From Bradyrhizobium sp. CCH5-F6 (GTDB taxonomy: Bacteria; Pseudomonadota; Alphaproteobacteria; Rhizobiales; Xanthobacteraceae): a DNA stretch of 24,113 nt. The DNA is taken from assembly GCF_001556045.1 (NCBI RefSeq), contig NZ_LSIC01000119.1, positions 1-24,113 on the forward strand, written 5' to 3'. The number at the start of each line of letters is the position of its first letter. Position 1 is the first letter of the stretch. A program made the position numbers and the translations under genes. The notes under the pieces are model-generated. The model worked only from the letters and a program-made list of their open reading frames with translations, did not search any database and was not told where the DNA came from. Positions 1 through 6,746 of the stretch are shown here, piece after piece.

Positions 1-345
1 CGTCGTTGCTACGGCCAAGCCTTGGCGGATGCGGCATTCGCGTCAACCGGCGCGGTGCTGGTGAATTCCGTGAGGGTGAGGGAGGCCAGAAGGAATTCGG
101 CTCCCGGGAGAGCGCGGCATAAGCCGTCCGACCATCGCGCAGGGAAGGCCGAGTGATCGGCACCACCTGTATGCTGCTGTGCGGTTCTTCTGCGTGTGCA
201 TTTTGCGCAGCAGACCGCGGGTGCGTTGTCAGCACCCGGCCTTCCCTGCGCCCTCTTGGCTTCGAGGGTGGAGCGACGAAGCAAAGCTCGGGCGAACAGC
301 GCTGCGAGGACGTGAAGCCGTGTCCGCGAGTCGAGACGTGTGCTG
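1..345. repeat. Non-coding region resembling a dispersed Bradyrhizobium repeat
   Basis: I see no credible gene here. Open frames exist on both strands, but they lack ribosome binding sites and have low-complexity Arg/Ala/Ser translations. The minus-strand reading resembles the spurious hypothetical proteins that recur in Bradyrhizobium genomes; this is memory-based recognition, not a search. Inside it is a perfect 13-bp inverted repeat, CGCAGGGAAGGCC at 138-150 and its complement at 238-250, enclosing a GC-rich core. The most likely reading is an intergenic repeat family with folded-RNA or cruciform potential. The 5' edge is cut by the window start. Confidence 0.5.
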
Positions 346-370
346 GAGGATGGCGATGCTGCTCCATACG

Positions 371-458
371 CCGTCATTGCGAGGAGCGAAGCGACGAAGC
401 AATCCAGAATCCCTCCGCGGAGGGATTCTGGATTGCTTCGCTTCGCTCGCAATGACGG
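371..458. repeat. 88-bp palindromic repeat element
   Basis: A long imperfect palindrome. The left arm begins CCGTCATTGCGAG and the right arm ends CTCGCAATGACGG. The arms share AAGCAATCCAGAATCCCTCC and meet at a central CCCTCCGCGGAGGG (411-424). The left arm carries a few extra bases around GAGCGAAGCGAC. Sequences of this kind are scattered in intergenic regions of Bradyrhizobium and relatives as REP/RPE-like elements (recalled, not searched). No transposase lies next to it. It would form a very stable hairpin in RNA or a cruciform in DNA. Confidence 0.8.
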
Positions 459-560
459 TGGAGGCAGCGCGGCGTCGTACCTCGCTTCCGTGCGCAGCGC
501 TACTTCAGCGGTGCGCTGCAGAGCCGGGGTCCATGTTGCGGCATCGTACCGTGTGGCTCG

Positions 561-608
561 GTCCCGGCTCAGCGCTGCAACGCTTGCGCGTTGCAGCTTG
601 TCCGGGAC
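561..608. repeat. 48-bp nested palindrome
   Basis: The outer arms GTCCCGG (561-567) and CCGGGAC (602-608) flank a perfect inner 10-bp stem, GCTGCAACGC (574-583) with GCGTTGCAGC (588-597), closed by a TTGC loop. No poly-T follows, so it does not look like an intrinsic terminator. It is probably a second type of REP-like intergenic element, about 100 bp from the element at 371-458. The remainder of 459-709 holds no gene I can support apart from the tetR promoter region. Confidence 0.65.
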
Positions 609-678
609 ACGAGCGAGAGCCGCGTCTTCAGAACCGTCGATTCCCTGTCTTCGACCCGCTCACAACCACGTGTCTTTA

Positions 679-700
679 TTCGGAAACGATCATTCCCTAT
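679..700. promoter_or_regulatory. Candidate TetR operator upstream of the tetR gene
   Basis: The half-site ATTCCCTAT (692-700) is preceded after a 4-nt spacer by TTCGGAAAC (679-687), giving an imperfect dyad just 5' of the regulator start at 710. The 12-mer ATTCCCTATTAT (692-703) is repeated in exact reverse complement at 1338-1349, in front of the transporter. A sequence shared by the two promoters is what an autoregulating TetR-type repressor would be expected to bind. Binding is inferred. Confidence 0.5.
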
Positions 701-709
701 TATCCCGAA

Positions 710-1327
710 ATGCAAAAGATTGCTCGCCGATCTCGGTCAGCCCGTCCGCCCGGCCGCCCCCGTGAGTTCGACATGGACACCGCCCTCGACCGCGCCGTGC
801 GCGTGTTTCGCGAGCGCGGTTATCATGCCACCTCGATCGGCGATCTCACCGCGGCGATGCGGCTTGCCACCGGAAGCGTGTACAAGGCGTTTCGCGACAA
901 GCATGCGGTCTTCCTCGCCGCCTTCGAACGCTACACGGCGCTGCGCCAGGAGCAGACCCGCAGCGCGGCGGCGCGGGGCGCAAACGGCCGCGAGCAAATC
1001 CGCAACGTTCTGCTGTCCTATGTCGAGCACTCCCAGGGCGTCGAGGGACGGCGCGGCTGCCTCGTGGTCGGCAGCGCGGTGGAACTGTCCGCACGCGATC
1101 CCGTCGTCGGCTCCCGCGTCAGCGCGCAGCTTGCGACCAACGAAAGCTTCATCGCCGGCCTCATTCGCGCGGGACAGGCCGACGGCTCGATTCCGCGCCA
1201 TGTCGTCGTCGAAGACACCGCGCGGCTGATGATCTGCATCACGCAAGGCATGCGCGTCGTCGGCAAGGCTCGCCTGCGGCTCGACGGCGAGCGCCTGGCC
1301 GACGTCGCGATGAAGCTGCTCGCCTGA
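710..1327 (+). CDS. TetR/AcrR-family transcriptional regulator
   Basis: A 205-aa one-component regulator. The N-terminus has the GRPREFD lead-in common in TetR proteins. A helix-turn-helix follows at about residues 38-62 (GYHATSIGDLTAAM, then GSVYKAFRDKHAVF). The rest is a helical ligand-binding and dimerisation domain. The frame stays open upstream to 179, but that part runs through repeats; the ATG at 710 is chosen because it sits directly before the conserved lead-in. An ATG at 773 would cut into the motif region and is less likely. The stop lies 51 nt before an MFS transporter on the same strand, and both genes carry the same dyad in front. The likely role is repression of itself and the exporter, relieved by an unknown ligand. 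Family assignment is firm; ligand and target are inferred. Confidence 0.88.
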   Translation: MQKIARRSRSARPPGRPREFDMDTALDRAVRVFRERGYHATSIGDLTAAMRLATGSVYKAFRDKHAVFLAAFERYTALRQEQTRSAAARGANGREQIRNVLLSYVEHSQGVEGRRGCLVVGSAVELSARDPVVGSRVSAQLATNESFIAGLIRAGQADGSIPRHVVVEDTARLMICITQGMRVVGKARLRLDGERLADVAMKLLA

Positions 1328-1337
1328 ATTATTTGTC

Positions 1338-1362
1338 ATAATAGGGAATAGTCATTTCCTAT
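1338..1362. promoter_or_regulatory. Candidate TetR operator upstream of the MFS gene
   Basis: ATAATAGGGAAT (1338-1349) is the exact reverse complement of the 12-mer at 692-703. It forms a dyad ATAGGGAAT (1341-1349), 4-nt spacer, ATTTCCTAT (1354-1362), with 8 of 9 arm bases symmetrical. It ends 16 nt before the first transporter ATG, a suitable place for repression. Confidence 0.55.
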
Positions 1363-1378
1363 ACCTTATCTGGAGTCC

Positions 1379-2578
1379 ATGCGAATGACGATGAATGCCA
1401 CCATCGAGACAGCGCCCGCACCGGATGCGGTGTCGCAGCGCCTGACCTTCGTGCTTGCCGCGGCCTGTGGCATGGTCGCCGCCAACATCTACTATGCGCA
1501 GCCCCTGATCGCCCCGATCAGCACCGCGCTCGGCCTCTCGCATGCAGCGAGCGGGCTGATCGTCACCATGACGCAGATCGGCTACGGCGTCGGGCTTCTC
1601 TTCATCGTGCCGCTCGGCGATCTCGTCGAGAACCGCACCCTGATCTGCTCGGTGATCACGCTCGGCGCCGCGGCGCTGCTCGCCGCCGCGTTCGCCACGC
1701 ACGCGCTGCCGTTCCTGATCGCCGCGCTGTTCATCGGGCTCGGCTCGGTCGCAGTGCAGATCATCATTCCCTATGCGGCGCATCTGGCACCTGAGGCCAT
1801 CCGCGGCCGGGTCGTCGGCAACGTCTCGACCGGACTGATGCTCGGCATCATGCTGGCGCGTCCGGTGTCGAGCTTCGTCACCGCGGCGCTGTCGTGGCAC
1901 GCGGTGTTCTTCTGCTCCGCCGCGCTGATGATCGTGCTCGCAGCCGTGCTCTGGATGACGCTGCCGAAGCGCAAGCCGGTCACGCGGATGCATTACGGCG
2001 AATTGCTGTTGTCGATGCCGCATCTGGTGCGAACCACGCCGCTGCTGCGGCGCCGCGCGCTCTATCAGGCGAGCCTGTTCAGCGCCTTCACCCTGTTCTG
2101 GACCGTGGCGCCGCTCCAACTCGCCGGCGAATTCGGCTTCTCCCAGCGCGGCATCGCGCTGTTTGCGCTGGCCGGTGTCGCCGGCGTGTTCGCAGCGCCG
2201 ATCGCGGGACGGCTCGCCGATCGCGGCCATAGCCGCAGTGCGACGCTGGTCGCCATGCTGCTCGCGGCGGTGGGTTTTCTCTTGACGTATGTCGGCACGC
2301 CCGGCTCGGTGCTGAACCTCGCCTGTCTGGTGGTGGCTGCGATCGCCATCGACATCGGTGTCCAGGGCAATGTCGTGCTCGGCTTCCGCGCCATCTTCGC
2401 GCTCGGGCACGAGCACCGCAGCCGCCTCAACGGCCTCTACATGGCGACGTTCTTCGCAGCCGGCGCGGCCGGCTCCGCGGTCGGGGCCTTCGCCTTTGCG
2501 CAGGGTGGCTGGGCGCTCGCATCGGCCATTGGCCTCGCTCTGCCCGTCGCCGGCCTGCTCTACGCGGCGACCGAGTAG
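1379..2578 (+). CDS. MFS transporter (AraJ/YnfM-like drug-efflux type)
   Basis: A 399-aa inner-membrane protein with about 12 hydrophobic segments and a loop near its middle (residues about 195-215, basic, KRKPVTRMHYGE). The first segment contains ANIYYAQPLIAPIS, a signature common in COG2814-type exporters. The loop after TM2 has GDLVENRT, a degenerate MFS motif A, and GRLADRGHSRS occurs in the equivalent second-half loop. These proteins use the proton gradient to expel small molecules; the substrate cannot be read from sequence. A GGAG at 1372-1375 is only 3 nt from the first ATG but 9 nt from the in-frame ATG at 1385, so translation may start at 1385. The gene follows a TetR gene and shares a dyad with it, suggesting inducible efflux. 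Confidence 0.88.
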   Translation: MRMTMNATIETAPAPDAVSQRLTFVLAAACGMVAANIYYAQPLIAPISTALGLSHAASGLIVTMTQIGYGVGLLFIVPLGDLVENRTLICSVITLGAAALLAAAFATHALPFLIAALFIGLGSVAVQIIIPYAAHLAPEAIRGRVVGNVSTGLMLGIMLARPVSSFVTAALSWHAVFFCSAALMIVLAAVLWMTLPKRKPVTRMHYGELLLSMPHLVRTTPLLRRRALYQASLFSAFTLFWTVAPLQLAGEFGFSQRGIALFALAGVAGVFAAPIAGRLADRGHSRSATLVAMLLAAVGFLLTYVGTPGSVLNLACLVVAAIAIDIGVQGNVVLGFRAIFALGHEHRSRLNGLYMATFFAAGAAGSAVGAFAFAQGGWALASAIGLALPVAGLLYAATE

Positions 2579-2716
2579 CAGGCGACGTAGACAGGATTGT
2601 GCGACGCGTCCCGTTTACCCGAATTAGCTGGATGCAATTTCCGCCTCGCGGTTTCCGTGCCGGTGTAGTACTTTGGTCGCAAGCGGACCCGGTTAACGGG
2701 CGGCAGGGGGAGGCTG

Positions 2717-3136
2717 ATGAGGCGTACGGGGTTGTTTGGCGTAGCGTGGGTACGGCCATGGTCGTGGCAGGCGTTTCTGCTCGGGCTGGTCGTCGTTGCA
2801 ATGTCGGCCGTGCTGCAGGGCATCTGCGTCGCCCTCGGCGCAAAACTCTATTTCGCGGCGTTCCTGCCCGGCCTGTTCGTGCTTGCGTTCGTCGCGGGCG
2901 CACCGGCGGCGGTATTCGCTGCGCTGCTCACCGTCCCGCTGGTGTGGTGGGCGTTCATGTCGCCCTTCTTCCGGTTCACTCCACTGACCAGCGCGAATGC
3001 CGATTCCATCAACCTGTTCTGCCTCCTGGCCGTACTCCTGATCGGCCTTGCCGATCTCTGCCGCGAGACGATGACGATCATCAGCCGTGGCGGGCTGAAT
3101 CCGTCGGACGAGAGCGTGGCAACGAATCCGCAATAA
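2717..3136 (+). CDS. Small DUF4118-like membrane protein
   Basis: A 139-aa protein with about four transmembrane segments: residues 17-40, 43-60, 62-85 and 99-115. A short hydrophilic tail follows (CRETMTIISRGGLNPSDES). The hydrophobic pattern and the AGAPAAVFAALLTVPLVWW stretch resemble the four-helix DUF4118 sensor module found at the N-terminus of KdpD-type and other histidine kinases. Here the module stands alone, without a kinase. A purine-rich AGGGGGAGG (2705-2713) is just before the ATG. The neighbours give no operon partner: the transporter stops 138 nt upstream. The function is unknown and the family call is from pattern, not a search. Confidence 0.72.
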   Translation: MRRTGLFGVAWVRPWSWQAFLLGLVVVAMSAVLQGICVALGAKLYFAAFLPGLFVLAFVAGAPAAVFAALLTVPLVWWAFMSPFFRFTPLTSANADSINLFCLLAVLLIGLADLCRETMTIISRGGLNPSDESVATNPQ

Positions 3137-3274
3137 ATTGGCCTGGCAAGACCGCGGATGTTGCGGGCGCGCAACGGTCCGGCAACCATTCGCGCACGTG
3201 CCGCGCGCCGCTAACTTTTCGAAAAAGATTTGGCCGCAGTTTCTCCCGCGGGAATGACGAGGGAGTTTTCGGAC

Positions 3275-3472
3275 ATGAACGGTCACGCCATCTTGGAGAA
3301 CGTGCGCCGCTACCGCGGCATCGCATCGCTCTATCGCCAGACCGCCGCATTCCGCCCGGGCCAGAGCTGGTCGCTGCTGGAGCAGGCGAGGGATTGGGAA
3401 GCGCGGGCGCTGTCGGAGCTGGAAGCCTATTTCGCGACGCGCGCGGACTGCTCCACCCCACTCGCGGCCTGA
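3275..3472 (+). CDS. 65-aa hypothetical protein, ENVRRYR family (copy 1)
   Basis: A small soluble, probably helical protein with no signal or membrane segment. It carries the motif ENVRRYR, then L-YRQ, then PGQSWSLLEQARDWE and an acidic L-ELEAYF. A clear paralogue sits at 13706-13918, with the same motif order and DNA-level similarity including the upstream GGGAATG(A)CGAGGGAG. The ATG at 3275 is chosen because GAGGGAG (3260-3266) lies 8 nt before it; an in-frame ATG at 3254 has no such site. I recall many related small proteins in Bradyrhizobium but know of no function. The two copies flank the cbb cluster. Confidence 0.7.
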   Translation: MNGHAILENVRRYRGIASLYRQTAAFRPGQSWSLLEQARDWEARALSELEAYFATRADCSTPLAA

Positions 3473-3604
3473 TCGCCAGCCATCGGTGCGGCCGTGAACC
3501 GGCGCGCCGAAGGCGAGATCGCCCACGGGCCAATTACGGAATTGTCTCGGCATCCTGCTGTGCTAGCAACGGGCCGATCTCCTTCACGTCGGCCGGGGCA
3601 CGCG

Positions 3605-3697
3605 ATGACCACCTTCAATCGGATCTTCACGACGGAGCGTCTGCTCCAGATCATCGTGGTGCTGGCGGCGACCGTCGCCATGAAGCTGATGAGCTGA
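3605..3697 (+). CDS. Possible 30-aa single-pass membrane peptide
   Basis: A short frame encoding MTTFNRIFTTERLLQ followed by a hydrophobic run (IIVVLAATVAMKLMS) that could span the membrane once. GGGG stands a few bases before the ATG, a weak ribosome site. It ends 11 nt before the convergent cbbR stop. It could be a real small membrane protein or a chance frame. No homologue is recognised. Confidence 0.3.
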   Translation: MTTFNRIFTTERLLQIIVVLAATVAMKLMS

Positions 3698-3708
3698 GCG
3701 CCGGCCGG

Positions 3709-4686
3709 CTATCGCCCGTCGAGCTCGGGCAAATCAGGCAGATAATTCGACCCTTCCGAGCCCAGGAAATCGAACATCGCCTGTGCGGGCGGCAGCAGCA
3801 CCTTGTCGCTGCGGCGGATCACGTACCATTGCCGGACGATCGGCAGGCCCGCCACGTCGAGCACGACGAGCCGGCCTTCGGCGAGCTCATGCGCCACGGT
3901 GTGGGCCGAGATGAAGGCGATGCCCAGCCCGGCGATGACGGCCTGCTTGATGGTCTCGTTGCTGCTCATCTCCATGCCGATGATCGGCTCGAGATCCGAC
4001 TTCTGGAAGAAGCCCTCCATCAGCGTCCGCGTGCCCGAGCCGGGCTCGCGGGTGAGGAAGGTCTCGTGCACGAGATCCGTCAGGTTGAGGCCGGAATCCT
4101 TCTCCAGCCAGTGGCCCTTGCGTGCGACGATCACGTGAGGATTGCGCCCGAGCTGGCGTACGTCGACGGTGACGTCGGCCGGTGGCCGACCCATCACCGC
4201 GAAGTCGAGGTCGTAGCCGTGTATGGCTTCGCGGATCTCCTGGCGATTGCCGATCGTGAGCTTGATCTCGATCTTGGGATGCCGCTTGGAGAATGCCGCA
4301 ATCGCATGCGGCACGAAATATTTCGCGGTCGAGACCGCGCCGAGATGCACCGTGCCGCCGGTTCGCCCCGCGAGCAAATCGAGCGCGCCCTGGCAATCCG
4401 TGATGGCGGCCTCGACCCGCTCGGCCAGCGCCAGCACCTCCTTGCCCGCTTCCGTCAGCAGCATGCCGTCGCCGGTCCGCTGCAACAGCGGCAGGCCGGC
4501 GAGGTCCTGCAGCTGCCGGAGCTGCTGGGTCACGGCGGGCTGGGTCAGGCCGAGATGGCCGGACGCCGCCGTCACGCTGCCCTTGGCCGCGAGCGCCGCA
4601 AGCGAGCGCAGTTGGCGGATCGTCAGATGCCGCAGCTGCGCAGCCCCATGGCTGGGGCTATTATAAGAAAATTCTTTGAGGTTCAT
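3709..4686 (-). CDS. cbbR: LysR-type regulator of CO2 fixation, CbbR
   Basis: A 325-aa LysR-type protein. The winged HTH lies at about residues 19-78 (HLTIRQLRSLAALAAKGSVT, then AASGHLGLTQPAVTQQLRQL, then GLPLLQRTGDGM). The effector domain follows, with GGTVHLGAVSTAKYFVPHAIAAF and the typical C-terminal FISAHTVAHELAEGRL. It is transcribed divergently from cbbF, the standard position for CbbR, which activates cbb operons in response to metabolites such as RuBP, PEP or NADPH in studied bacteria. The only ATG before the HTH is at 4686, giving a roughly 17-residue leader (MNLKEFSYNSPSHGAAQLR) longer than I expect for the family and overlapping dyads that could be its own operator. No clear Shine-Dalgarno sequence precedes it. 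Identity is very likely; the start is less sure. Confidence 0.92.
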   Translation of the reverse strand: MNLKEFSYNSPSHGAAQLRHLTIRQLRSLAALAAKGSVTAASGHLGLTQPAVTQQLRQLQDLAGLPLLQRTGDGMLLTEAGKEVLALAERVEAAITDCQGALDLLAGRTGGTVHLGAVSTAKYFVPHAIAAFSKRHPKIEIKLTIGNRQEIREAIHGYDLDFAVMGRPPADVTVDVRQLGRNPHVIVARKGHWLEKDSGLNLTDLVHETFLTREPGSGTRTLMEGFFQKSDLEPIIGMEMSSNETIKQAVIAGLGIAFISAHTVAHELAEGRLVVLDVAGLPIVRQWYVIRRSDKVLLPPAQAMFDFLGSEGSNYLPDLPELDGR

Positions 4687-4710
4687 TATGAATAGAAATT
4701 TTCCTTATTA
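4661..4710. promoter_or_regulatory. Candidate CbbR operator in the cbbR-cbbF divergent region
   Basis: An AT-rich island in GC-rich DNA with nested symmetry. The outer arms TTATAAGAAAATT (4661-4673) and AATTTTCCTTATTA (4697-4710) are near-perfect inverted repeats with one gap and one mismatch. Inside are AAGAA-AA-TTCTT (4665-4676) and TTCAT-T-ATGAA (4682-4692), the latter covering the cbbR start codon. LysR regulators bind such interrupted dyads in divergent promoters. I could not place the published TNA-N7/8-TNA CbbR pattern unambiguously. Confidence 0.55.
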
Positions 4711-4804
4711 GGCGGCGCCTGTCAATCTCCTGATGCCGGAATTGAACGCACCAACCTCCGCCGGGGAGGGAAACGGTGCGGCAGCGGCAAAGGGATGGGC
4801 GCAG

Positions 4805-5842
4805 ATGACCGGGCAACTCAGGCTGGACGACCACCTTCAACGGTATTCCGAGACCGCACCCCACGCGCTGGCGGTGGCTGGTGCCGTTGATGCCATCGCG
4901 GCCGCGGCGATCGAGATCGCCGATCTCATCGCCTCCGGCGATCTCGCCGACGCCTCGGGCCTGACCACGGGCCGTAACAGCGACGGCGATCTCCAGCGCG
5001 ATCTCGACGTCCAGGCCGATGCGATCCTGCGCCGCTGCCTCAGCCGGCTGCCGATCGCGGCGCTGGCGTCGGAGGAAATGCGCGAGGCCCAGATCGTCGA
5101 CCGCGACGGCCGCATCTGCATCGCGATCGACCCGCTCGACGGCTCCTCCAACATCGACATCAACATGACCGTCGGCACGATCTTCTCGATCCTGCCGGCG
5201 CCCGACGATCTCTCGCTCGCCTTCCACCAGCGCGGCTCGGCGCAGCTCGCGGCGGGCTTCGTCACCTACGGTCCCCAGACCTCGCTGGTGCTGACTCTCG
5301 GCGAGGGCGTCGACATCTTCACGCTCGACCGCAAGGCGGGCTGTTTCCGACTCGCGCGCAGCGGCGTGCAGATCTCGGAGGCCTGCGACGAGTTCGCGAT
5401 CAACGTGTCGAATCGCCGGCATTGGGATCCGCCGGTGCGTGCCTTCGTGGACGAATGCCTCGCCGGTGTCGAAGGACCCGCCAATCACGATTTCAACATG
5501 CGCTGGATCGGTTCGCTGGTGGCGGAGGCGTATCGCATCCTCACCCGCGGCGGCGTGTTCCTCTATCCCTCGGACGCGCGCCCCGGCTATGGCGACGGCC
5601 GACTGCGCCTCACCTACGAGGCGCATCCGATGGCGATGATCATCGAACAGGCCGGCGGCTCGGCCTCGACCGGGCGCGAGCGCATCCTCGAACTGTCTGC
5701 GCAGAGCCTGCACCAGCGCGTGCCGCTGATCATGGGCTCGAGCAACGAGGTCCGGCGCGTCGAGGAGCTGCATTGCGATCCGCTGCTGGTTGCCAGCGTC
5801 GCAGCGCCGCTGTTCGCACGGCGTGGATTCTTCCGGCTCTGA
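4805..5842 (+). CDS. cbbF: Class I fructose-1,6-bisphosphatase
   Basis: A 345-aa enzyme that hydrolyses fructose-1,6-bisphosphate (and often sedoheptulose-1,7-bisphosphate) in acceptor regeneration. The metal and phosphate motif [13 protein letters not shown] is at residues 108-120, with the upstream acidic SEE at 89-91 and DLDVQAD at 67-73. Further conserved blocks are the [20 protein letters not shown] region, GGVFLYPSD, and the C-terminal [15 protein letters not shown]. The frame is open to an ATG at 4733, but the ATG at 4805 gives the usual family length and has AGGGA 9 nt upstream. First gene of the plus-strand cbb operon, 12 nt from cbbP; transcription should start in the region shared with cbbR. 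Confidence 0.95.
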   Translation: MTGQLRLDDHLQRYSETAPHALAVAGAVDAIAAAAIEIADLIASGDLADASGLTTGRNSDGDLQRDLDVQADAILRRCLSRLPIAALASEEMREAQIVDRDGRICIAIDPLDGSSNIDINMTVGTIFSILPAPDDLSLAFHQRGSAQLAAGFVTYGPQTSLVLTLGEGVDIFTLDRKAGCFRLARSGVQISEACDEFAINVSNRRHWDPPVRAFVDECLAGVEGPANHDFNMRWIGSLVAEAYRILTRGGVFLYPSDARPGYGDGRLRLTYEAHPMAMIIEQAGGSASTGRERILELSAQSLHQRVPLIMGSSNEVRRVEELHCDPLLVASVAAPLFARRGFFRL

Positions 5843-5854
5843 GCGAGGCGCGCC

Positions 5855-6730
5855 ATGTCCAGGAAACATCCGATCATCTCCATCACCGGCTCCTCCGGCG
5901 CCGGCACCACCTCGGTCAAGAAGACGTTCGAGCAGATATTTTTTCGCGAGAAGGTCAACGCCGCCTATATCGAGGGCGACGCCTTTCATCGTTACGACCG
6001 CGCCGAGATGCGTGCCCAAATGGCCAGGGAGGCCGAGCGCGGCAACAAGCATTTCAGCCATTTCAGCCCCGAGACCAACCTGTTCGAGGAGCTGGAGCGC
6101 GCCTTCCGGGACTACGGCGAGACCGGCACCGCGACGACTCGGCACTATGTGCACGACGCGGAAGAATCGGCGCTGCACGGCGCGGCGCCCGGCACCTTCA
6201 CCGAATGGAAGCGACTGCCGGAGAATTCGGACCTGCTGTTCTACGAGGGCCTGCACGGCGCCGTCGTCACGGACAAGGTGAATGTCGCGCGTTATGCGGA
6301 TCTCAAGATCGGCGTCGTGCCCGTGATCAATCTCGAATGGATCCAGAAGCTGCACCGCGACCGCAACGCGCGCGGCTATTCGACCGAGGCCGTCACCGAC
6401 ACGATCCTGCGGCGGATGCCTGACTACATCCATTACATCTGCCCGCAATTCAGCGAGACCGACATCAACTTCCAGCGCGTGCCGACGGTGGATACCTCCA
6501 ACCCGTTCGTCGCGCGCTGGATCCCCACGCCGGACGAATCGATGGTCGTGATCCGCTTCAAGAACCCCCGCGGTATCGACTTCCCCTATCTGCTCTCGAT
6601 GCTGCCGCAGAGCTGGATGTCCCGCGCGAATTCGATCGTGTGTCCCGGCGCCAAGCTCGATCTCGCGATGCAGCTGATCCTGACGCCGCTGATCATGCAG
6701 CTGATCGAGCGCAAGCGAAACCTGAAGTGA
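5855..6730 (+). CDS. cbbP: Phosphoribulokinase (proteobacterial type)
   Basis: A 291-aa kinase that phosphorylates ribulose-5-phosphate to RuBP with ATP, a step unique to the Calvin cycle. The P-loop GSSGAGTTS is at residues 12-20. D42, H45 and R49 in GDAFHRYDR match the catalytic and substrate residues studied in the Rhodobacter sphaeroides enzyme, with the same numbering. The [13 protein letters not shown] and [11 protein letters not shown] blocks are also typical. Length fits the octameric, NADH-activated bacterial class rather than the thioredoxin-regulated plant class. GAGG (5845-5848) lies 6 nt before the ATG. It follows cbbF after 12 nt and precedes cbbT by 16 nt. Confidence 0.96.
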   Translation: MSRKHPIISITGSSGAGTTSVKKTFEQIFFREKVNAAYIEGDAFHRYDRAEMRAQMAREAERGNKHFSHFSPETNLFEELERAFRDYGETGTATTRHYVHDAEESALHGAAPGTFTEWKRLPENSDLLFYEGLHGAVVTDKVNVARYADLKIGVVPVINLEWIQKLHRDRNARGYSTEAVTDTILRRMPDYIHYICPQFSETDINFQRVPTVDTSNPFVARWIPTPDESMVVIRFKNPRGIDFPYLLSMLPQSWMSRANSIVCPGAKLDLAMQLILTPLIMQLIERKRNLK

Positions 6731-6746
6731 ACGAGGAGAGAATCCG

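Noticed and set aside
179..709. N-terminal extension of the TetR protein
   Set aside because: The frame is open, but it reads through palindromic repeats. The conserved GRPREFD lead-in follows the ATG at 710 closely.
2599..4695. Long plus-strand open frame of about 698 codons
   Set aside because: It runs antisense to cbbR and through real small genes in other frames. The translation is low-complexity Arg/Gly/Glu-rich, typical of a shadow in GC-rich DNA.
4733..4804. Earlier start for cbbF
   Set aside because: It adds 24 non-conserved residues, and the ATG at 4805 has a usable ribosome site and fits the family length.
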